Source of the DNA: an uncultured Prevotellaceae bacterium | Lineage (GTDB): Bacteria > Bacteroidota > Bacteroidia > Bacteroidales > Bacteroidaceae | Assembly (NCBI GenBank): GCA_946413885.1 | Contig: CAMKMK010000073.1 | Span: 1 to 10,222, forward strand | Length of the DNA: 10,222 bases | Direction of reading: 5' to 3' | Shown: positions 1-4,561 of the stretch, piece by piece | Numbering within the stretch: position 1 is the first letter of the stretch | Layout of the letters: each line of letters begins with the position of its first letter | Made by a program: the position numbers and the translations under genes | The notes under the pieces: generated by a model | What the model was told of the DNA's origin: nothing | Databases searched by the model: none | Seen by the model: the letters and a program-made list of their open reading frames with translations, nothing else

Positions 1-54
1 ACAACACGTTCTTCCTGCAAAGTCAACACGTTGAAATTGCAAAGACAACACGTT
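1..54. repeat. Edge of a 22-bp tandem direct-repeat array (about 2.5 units)
   Basis: Units start at 1, 23 and 45, exactly 22 bases apart. The shared core CAACACGTT lies at 2-10, 24-32 and 46-54, and GCAAAG lies at 17-22 and 39-44. Between core and GCAAAG are six bases that differ in each unit: CTTCCT, GAAATT and GTGTTT. The constant part is therefore GCAAAG-[A/T]-CAACACGTT, 16 bases, and the variable part is 6 bases. The third unit loses GCAAAG (CCGCCT at 61-66), so it looks like the terminal copy. The array sits between the window start and the stop codon of the nucleotidase gene at 74. It begins at base 1, so more copies may lie outside. The function is unknown. Confidence 0.8.
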
Positions 55-73
55 GTGTTTCCGCCTTGAACAC

Positions 74-799
74 TTAGAGGATGGAGCGTTCCTGAATCTC
101 GTAAAGGGAATGGATCTCGAAGGTGACGGGCGAGGGGGCCGTGAAAGATTCCGGATGAGGGTTGAAGAAGATGGTATCCAAGCCTGCCTTCTGGGCCCCC
201 AGGATATCGGTATAGAAATTGTCGCCTATCATGACGGTGCTCTCTGGCTGAGCCTTGCTGACGCGGAAAGCATACTGGAAGAACTCTGGAGCTGGCTTGT
301 TGGCCCCAGCATCCTCGCTGAGGACAATGGTGTCGAAGTAATCATACATGCGGCTGGCTTTCAACTTACGATACTGCACCTCGTGGAATCCGTTGCTGCA
401 CATGTGGAGGCGATATCCCCTACTCCGCAGATAACACATCAGGGCATGAGCGCCAGGGACGACGCCAGGCTTGACGGCACAGCACTCGAGGAAGAAATCG
501 CTGACCTGATTGCAGAACTCCACAGAAGGCTCCAGCCCTTTCCCACAAGAGAGAGGACGGCGGAAACGCTCTACGATCAGATAATCACGCGTGATCTCGC
601 CATGAGCATACTGAGTCCACAGCTGAAGATTGGTCTCCCAATAAGGGTCGTAAAAGTCCTGAGGGTCAGCAAAATACCGACTGAGGCCAAAATGCTCGTA
701 CACGTCAGAGAGAGCTATCTGGGCATTGCCGCGCGTGTCATAGATGGTGTCGTCGAAATCTATGAAAACGTCAGCGTATGGAAGTTGAGCATGGCTCAT
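74..799 (-). CDS. yjjG: YjjG-type HAD-superfamily pyrimidine nucleotidase
   Basis: A 241-residue cytosolic HAD hydrolase resembling the YjjG family. Members of that family dephosphorylate nucleoside monophosphates, including non-canonical pyrimidine nucleotides, and help keep the nucleotide pool clean. All four HAD motifs are visible. Motif I is DFDDT with nucleophile D14 and D16. Motif II is CSNG with S135. Motif III is the lysine of NKPAPEFF (K168). Motif IV is GDNFYTD with D193 and D198. A helical cap occupies roughly residues 20-110, as expected for subclass C1. No signal peptide is seen. The ATG overlaps the stop codon of the upstream lipoprotein gene (ATGA, 796-799), so translation is probably coupled. 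It is the last gene of the operon and the repeat array follows it. The exact substrate cannot be read from sequence, and another HAD phosphatase activity is possible. Confidence 0.85.
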   Translation of the reverse strand: MSHAQLPYADVFIDFDDTIYDTRGNAQIALSDVYEHFGLSRYFADPQDFYDPYWETNLQLWTQYAHGEITRDYLIVERFRRPLSCGKGLEPSVEFCNQVSDFFLECCAVKPGVVPGAHALMCYLRSRGYRLHMCSNGFHEVQYRKLKASRMYDYFDTIVLSEDAGANKPAPEFFQYAFRVSKAQPESTVMIGDNFYTDILGAQKAGLDTIFFNPHPESFTAPSPVTFEIHSLYEIQERSIL

Positions 800-1320
800 T
801 TCGGCAGGATATTGATGGCTACAGAACCTGAGGCACCGCCATAGAGCGTGCTGCTGGTGCTGGTAATGCTGCCACTAAGGCCTGAGCCTTCGTCGTAGGT
901 CCGTCCGTTCTGCACCTGAATGCCATCGCTGTAATAACTGTATTTGGCAATAAAGCTGATGGTGGCACGACCTGCAGCAAGGGCGGGAATGGTGAATTTA
1001 ACGTATGGGTCCTCGCTGCCATCGCTGTTACCATCATAATTGGTCCTCTTGCTTACCTGGATGATGGAGTCGCGAAAAGAGCCGTCCTTGGGGTCTGTCA
1101 CTTCACATTTGAGAACCCATGTGTAATTGGTTGACTCGATGTTGTGCCCCTTTTGATCCTGACGAGCCGTCACGCGGATGGTATCGCCGGCATAGGGACG
1201 AGTGGTGGGAGATACTTCGAAGCCTTTCCACGTGGGAGGATAGGATACGTACTTGTCGTCGTCATCGCATGCCACGAAGAACATGACGAGAACGGGAAGG
1301 AGGAGAATGAACTTTTTCAT
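796..1320 (-). CDS. Small Bacteroidota lipoprotein of unknown function
   Basis: I do not recognise a family. The chosen start gives 174 residues beginning with a classical lipoprotein signal: Lys2-Lys3, a hydrophobic stretch at residues 4-16 and a lipobox ending FVAC with Cys18. The cysteine is followed at once by four aspartates. In Bacteroidota an acidic stretch just after the cysteine is known as a surface-export signal, so this is probably an outer-membrane, outward-facing lipoprotein. The mature part (about residues 25-160) looks beta-rich, with GDTIRVTARQ resembling an Ig-like strand, and ends in a Ser/Thr/Gly-rich tail. An in-frame ATG at 1350 would add ten polar residues ahead of the signal and is less likely. 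Maf lies 54 bases upstream (24 if the ATG at 1350 is used), and the gene overlaps the nucleotidase gene by 4 bases. The coding call is firm; the role is unknown. Confidence 0.75.
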   Translation of the reverse strand: MKKFILLLPVLVMFFVACDDDDKYVSYPPTWKGFEVSPTTRPYAGDTIRVTARQDQKGHNIESTNYTWVLKCEVTDPKDGSFRDSIIQVSKRTNYDGNSDGSEDPYVKFTIPALAAGRATISFIAKYSYYSDGIQVQNGRTYDEGSGLSGSITSTSSTLYGGASGSVAINILPK

Positions 1321-1374
1321 TTTATCGTTTTGATTTTCTATTTCTTTCATTTCGTTGACTAAAAAATTTTGACA

Positions 1375-1956
1375 TCAAAGAATGTGATGCTCGCGGAGTT
1401 TGCTATAGAGGCGCTGGATGGGGAGGCCCATCACATTGAAGTAGGAGCCCTCGAGACCGGTGACTCCAACAAATCCTATCCATTCCTGGATACCATACGC
1501 GCCAGCCTTGTCGAAGGGGCGATACGTCTGAACGTAGTAGGAAATCTCCTCGTCCGTGAGCGCAGCAAAGGTTACATGGCTGACAGAAGAGAAGGAATCC
1601 TGCCAGAGAGAGGTGGTGATGGTGACTCCTGTTATGACCTGATGGGTGCGGCCACTTAGTTCGCGCAACATCTGGCACGCCTCAGCCTCATCGGCTGGCT
1701 TGCCATAAACACGTCCATCGAGCCAAACGATGGTGTCGGCTGTGATAAGAACCTCATCGGGCTGAAGCAGATACGCCTGTGCCTTCTCGCGTGAGATATA
1801 CTGGGGAATCTCCTCGCCAGAGAGCCCTTCTGGGTACGACTCGTTGATGCCACCCAGGACGCGCACCTCGAAGGGAACATCCAATCCGCCCAATAGTTCA
1901 CGCCGTCGAGGGGAATTGGAAGCCAGTATCAGTTTGTATTCCATATTCTTTATCAT
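1375..1956 (-). CDS. maf: Maf family nucleoside triphosphate pyrophosphatase (dTTP/UTP type)
   Basis: A 193-residue cytosolic Maf/YhdE protein. The family hydrolyses nucleoside triphosphates to monophosphate and pyrophosphate, acting on dTTP, UTP and modified pyrimidine nucleotides. Family motifs are complete: SNSPRRRELL (13-22) for the triphosphate, ITADTIVWLDG (71-81) with catalytic D74, GKP (85-87), SGRTHQVITGV (101-111), DKAGAYGIQ (149-157) and SYFNVMGLP (171-179). The GIQ form of the fifth motif is typical of the dTTP/UTP branch. Length matches the family. A second ATG at 1944 (residue 5) is also possible. I keep the first because relatives usually carry several residues before the LILASNSPRR strand and an AGAAAG lies just upstream. 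The gene sits 27 bases after kdsC and before the lipoprotein, within one operon. Confidence 0.94.
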   Translation of the reverse strand: MIKNMEYKLILASNSPRRRELLGGLDVPFEVRVLGGINESYPEGLSGEEIPQYISREKAQAYLLQPDEVLITADTIVWLDGRVYGKPADEAEACQMLRELSGRTHQVITGVTITTSLWQDSFSSVSHVTFAALTDEEISYYVQTYRPFDKAGAYGIQEWIGFVGVTGLEGSYFNVMGLPIQRLYSKLREHHIL

Positions 1957-1983
1957 CTTTCTGAAGTTACGAGACAGCCAGAC

Positions 1984-2502
1984 TTACCAACCAAAGGCTT
2001 TTTCGTCGGCCATCCATTTGCCCTGAGCACGCAAAACCTGCTCGATAACATCACGTCCGCATCCATAACCTCCCCTGAGAGGACTGACATAGACGCAAGC
2101 TTCACGAATCTCAGGAACCGCATCGGCAGGACAGCAGGGACAGCCACAGAGCCTCATCACCTGATAGTCAGGAATATCGTCTCCCATGAAGAGAATCTCT
2201 TCGTCAAGAAGATCATACTTCTGGCGGAATGCCTCGTAAGTGGTGACCTTAACGGCTGCACCCAGGTAGATGTCCTGAATGCCCAATCCTTCGTAGCGAC
2301 AACGGACTGCCTCCGTATTGGCTCCAGAAATAATACCCACGCGTAAACCCATCTTGACGGCAAGTTGAAGGGCATAGCCATCCTTGATGTTCACGGTGCG
2401 GAGAGGCGTTCCTGTATTATCCATTCCAATGGTTTCGGCACTAAGGACTCCATCTACATCGAAGACCAAGGCACGAATGCGGGTCAAATCATAATTTATC
2501 AT
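1984..2502 (-). CDS. kdsC: KdsC-like 3-deoxy-D-manno-octulosonate 8-phosphate phosphatase
   Basis: A 172-residue, capless (C0) HAD phosphatase of the KdsC type. KdsC removes phosphate from Kdo-8-phosphate to give Kdo, the inner-core sugar of lipopolysaccharide; the family works as a cytosolic tetramer. Motif I is FDVDGVL (D15, D17), motif II is IISG (S59), motif III is K85, and motif IV is GDDIPD (D108, D109, D112). The C-terminal GGYGCGRDVIEQVL (144-157) corresponds to the GGxGAxRE-like tail that closes the neighbouring active site in KdsC. Length is normal for the family. The start overlaps the end of the DUF2520 gene by 14 bases, indicating coupled translation. A related C0 phosphatase acting on another nonulosonate or sugar phosphate cannot be excluded from sequence alone. 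Confidence 0.9.
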   Translation of the reverse strand: MINYDLTRIRALVFDVDGVLSAETIGMDNTGTPLRTVNIKDGYALQLAVKMGLRVGIISGANTEAVRCRYEGLGIQDIYLGAAVKVTTYEAFRQKYDLLDEEILFMGDDIPDYQVMRLCGCPCCPADAVPEIREACVYVSPLRGGYGCGRDVIEQVLRAQGKWMADEKAFGW

Positions 2503-3280
2503 GTATACTGCGACTCAATAGTTTGTAAATCTCTTGCATGGAAGGGTCATCAGCCAACAAATCGAGATGGCGCTGCATCACGTTCTTGTCATAGCGGACA
2601 GCAGACCCCGTCTGGGCCTCACGAGGAGAAAGGGAATGAACCTTCTGGGCTGTCTCGTCGATGAGAGGATACATTACCCTGAAAGGGATGTCATGGGCTT
2701 CCAGGATGCGGGCACTCAGGTCGTACATGTGATTGACAAAGTTGCAGGCAAAGACGGCACTCAGATGAAGGTAACGACGACTCTCGCCATCGAGATGATA
2801 TACCTGCTGGCTAAGGGCTCGAGCCAACAACTCCATCAAACGCATATCTGTCTGACTCTCAAGGAAAATGGGAACCTGACTGAAATCGACAGGACGGGAC
2901 TTGGTGAAAGTCTGCATGGGATAGAAGACACCACGACGCAACATAGGCAGAACATCGAGTGACATGCTGCCTGCCGTGTGGAGAAAGAGGGCTCCTGCTC
3001 CCCGTCGTGGGTTTCCCGTCAACGCTATCTTGCGCAAATGAGCATAAAGACGTGAGGCCAACTCCTGAAGCACAGCATCGCGCACACATAGGAAGTAAAC
3101 CTCTGCCTCAGGAAGAACATCAGTCACGTCGGTCGTGGAAAGGCAATCGAGCAAGGCAGCCAAGCGGGAGGCTGACTCCTCCGTACGGCTGAAAACCTGC
3201 AGGACACGATGCCCTGCCTGCTGAAATGCCTGACTGAGATGAGTAGCCAGATTGCCTGCTCCTATAAAGATGATGTCCAT
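2489..3280 (-). CDS. Rossmann-fold DUF2520 protein, predicted NAD(P)-dependent oxidoreductase
   Basis: A 263-residue cytosolic protein with an N-terminal dinucleotide-binding fold and a C-terminal helical DUF2520 domain, the layout of a dehydrogenase related to 6-phosphogluconate/ketopantoate-type enzymes. Visible landmarks are the glycine-rich loop IGAGNLA (6-12), the HTAGSMSLDVL stretch (101-111), GVFYPMQTF (117-125), the conserved HLSAVFACNFVNHMY helix (172-186) and QTGSAVRYD (223-231) near the end. The substrate and reaction of this family are not established as far as I know. It lies between nitroreductase (19 bases upstream) and kdsC (14-base overlap), which fits a cell-envelope or cofactor-linked role but does not prove it. 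The start is firm because the first residues already form the first Rossmann strand. Confidence 0.9.
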   Translation of the reverse strand: MDIIFIGAGNLATHLSQAFQQAGHRVLQVFSRTEESASRLAALLDCLSTTDVTDVLPEAEVYFLCVRDAVLQELASRLYAHLRKIALTGNPRRGAGALFLHTAGSMSLDVLPMLRRGVFYPMQTFTKSRPVDFSQVPIFLESQTDMRLMELLARALSQQVYHLDGESRRYLHLSAVFACNFVNHMYDLSARILEAHDIPFRVMYPLIDETAQKVHSLSPREAQTGSAVRYDKNVMQRHLDLLADDPSMQEIYKLLSRSIHDKL

Positions 3281-3299
3281 CCTCTGCGTAATCTTCCTC

Positions 3300-3827
3300 T
3301 TAGTACTGACCCAGATGAACCTTTTCCCAAAGGAGACGATCCTCGTTGAAAGGCTTGCGCTCCATTCCCTTGTGACCTAAAGCGATGATGCTGAGAACAC
3401 GCAGATTCTCTGGTATTCCCAAGATACTTCGCACATTGTCCTCAGCAGGATTGCCCTCAACATCGTACCGGTCACGAATCTGAATCCAGCAACTGCCCAA
3501 TCCCAGATCCTCTGCCTGAAGGAGCATCATGGTGCTGGCCACGGAAGCGTCCTCAATCCAAACGTCACTAACGGCTGGATCACCCAATACAACCACAGCC
3601 AAGGGAGCCTCTTCCAGAAAAGCTGCACCCTGAGCCTTAGAGGCTGCCAAGCGGACGAGTTTCTCGTGTTCATCCACCACAACAAATTCCCAACTATGCA
3701 GACCCTTGCTGCTGGGAGCCATCAAGGCAGCCCGCAGAAGGAACTTCACATCCTCTGGGTTCAACAATTCCTTTGTAAACATGCGCATCGAACGACGCCG
3801 CTTTATCAATTCGCTGAATCTTTCCAT
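3300..3827 (-). CDS. Nitroreductase-family FMN-dependent oxidoreductase
   Basis: A 175-residue cytosolic nitroreductase-fold protein, expected to bind FMN as a homodimer and reduce substrates with NAD(P)H. The FMN-phosphate motif is RRSMRMF (11-17), followed by APSSKGLHSWEFVVV (38-52), where the serine/asparagine-type loop contacts flavin. WIEDASVASTMMLLQAEDLGLGSCWIQ (about 90-116) is the core helix and strand, and ALGHKGMERKP (149-159) is the typical C-terminal flavin-binding stretch. The length fits the short branch of the family. The physiological substrate is not predictable. It is the first gene of the six-gene operon, lying about 50 bases downstream of the predicted transcription start. 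Confidence 0.9.
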   Translation of the reverse strand: MERFSELIKRRRSMRMFTKELLNPEDVKFLLRAALMAPSSKGLHSWEFVVVDEHEKLVRLAASKAQGAAFLEEAPLAVVVLGDPAVSDVWIEDASVASTMMLLQAEDLGLGSCWIQIRDRYDVEGNPAEDNVRSILGIPENLRVLSIIALGHKGMERKPFNEDRLLWEKVHLGQY

Positions 3828-3883
3828 AAAAACTTGTATATTCGAGGCTGACCTCTAATCACCCAATCGTATGCTAAAACGTG

Positions 3884-3915
3884 CAAAAGTACACAATAAA
3901 TACAACAGAAGCAAA
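3884..3915 (-). promoter_or_regulatory. Bacteroides-type promoter for the nitroreductase-DUF2520-kdsC-maf operon
   Basis: On the minus strand the sequence reads TTTG (3915-3912), a 20-base spacer, then TACTTTTG (3891-3884). This matches the Bacteroidota housekeeping consensus (TTTG at -33, TAnnTTTG at -7, about 19-21 bases apart) at every fixed position. Transcription would start near 3877, leaving a leader of roughly 50 bases before the nitroreductase ATG at 3827. No other good match lies between the genes of this operon. Confidence 0.7.
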
Positions 3916-3916
3916 C

Positions 3917-3977
3917 AAAAACCTCAAAAATTTGAATTGAATGAGAGAAATCCAGTCCGAAGAACCATGAGGTTATT
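3917..3977 (-). terminator. Possible weak terminator of the glycosidase operon
   Basis: An inverted repeat on the minus strand reads AACCTCA (3974-3968) and TGAGGTT (3926-3920), a perfect 7-bp match extended by two more A/T pairs after one mismatch. The second arm runs straight into TTTTTG. The loop is long (41 bases) and the first arm includes the stop codon of the lipoprotein gene, so this is a weak candidate only. Confidence 0.28.
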
Positions 3978-4548
3978 TTCTTATTCTGGCTTCGCGCTCA
4001 CCATCCCAGTAGCCACAATCCAGCTCGAAGAAAGTGGAGGTATAAGGAATGGTCAACGAAGTTTTGATAATGAGGACTTGACAAAGGCGACTCACCTCGT
4101 CGAGGCGAAGAATCAGCTCTTCGTGAGGCATAAACTGCACATTGCTGAGGTCGAGCGTCTGACTCAGCTTTGCCTTGTAGTCGTCCCATCCAGGCGCCAA
4201 CTCCTCAGAAAGAACCTGTTGTTCCTGATCCTGATAAATGTGGGCAAAGACATGGGGAGCCTCTTTGATCATGTCATCAACCGTCTTGATAACTTCTTCG
4301 TAAGGCTCAGGGGCGAATAAGGTTGTGATGCCTGGGTTGGTCTGCAGAGGATAAGCCATATCCGTTACAACAATCCAGTTGCGATGCCCCAGGAGCGGCA
4401 TCTGCTCAGTAAGAGTTTCCTTCCAGTTCATTTTCTTTTCACATTTTTCTTGGTGTTGAGGCACAGGGCTGCAACCAGCGATTAGAAAGAGTAATAGCAA
4501 CCACCCAAGCTTGTAGCCTTTCCCTGTTGCCTGAAGTCTGTTAAACAT
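3973..4548 (-). CDS. Lipoprotein with an RbsD/FucU-like sugar pyranase/mutarotase domain
   Basis: A 191-residue protein with a lipoprotein signal (hydrophobic residues 14-24, lipobox LIAGC, Cys26) and no acidic stretch after the cysteine, so probably anchored on the periplasmic side. Residues about 40-185 resemble RbsD/FucU, which speed interconversion of sugar ring forms or anomers. LLGHRNWIVVTD matches the RbsD LGH...VVxD motif with catalytic-type H55 and D63 eight residues apart, as in RbsD. PHEELILR gives H142, matching the second histidine. IPYTS gives Y169; the asparagine two residues later in RbsD is Ser171 here. Known RbsD and FucU are cytosolic, so secretion is unusual. The gene follows the rhamnosidase gene by 13 bases, which suggests it acts on sugars that enzyme releases. 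A shorter cytosolic form starting at Met40 is conceivable but would leave the lipoprotein signal unexplained. Confidence 0.72.
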   Translation of the reverse strand: MFNRLQATGKGYKLGWLLLLFLIAGCSPVPQHQEKCEKKMNWKETLTEQMPLLGHRNWIVVTDMAYPLQTNPGITTLFAPEPYEEVIKTVDDMIKEAPHVFAHIYQDQEQQVLSEELAPGWDDYKAKLSQTLDLSNVQFMPHEELILRLDEVSRLCQVLIIKTSLTIPYTSTFFELDCGYWDGEREARIRK

Positions 4549-4561
4549 TATTTTCCGTGTT

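Noticed and set aside
1..54. CRISPR array
   Set aside because: The variable part is only six bases and the period 22 bases, far too short for CRISPR repeats and spacers; no cas gene is visible.
67..76. Degenerate fourth copy of the 22-bp repeat (TGAACACTTA, in phase)
   Set aside because: Seven of ten bases match in register, but it overlaps the nucleotidase stop codon and the following GCAAAG position matches poorly, so chance is likely.
53..844. Plus-strand open frame of 263 codons covering the nucleotidase gene
   Set aside because: The minus-strand frame has all four HAD motifs; the plus frame also crosses the repeat edge and the lipoprotein end, as expected of a shadow.
1351..1374. Separate promoter for the lipoprotein gene
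   Set aside because: No TAnnTTTG element is found in the short gap after maf; read-through from the operon promoter is simpler.
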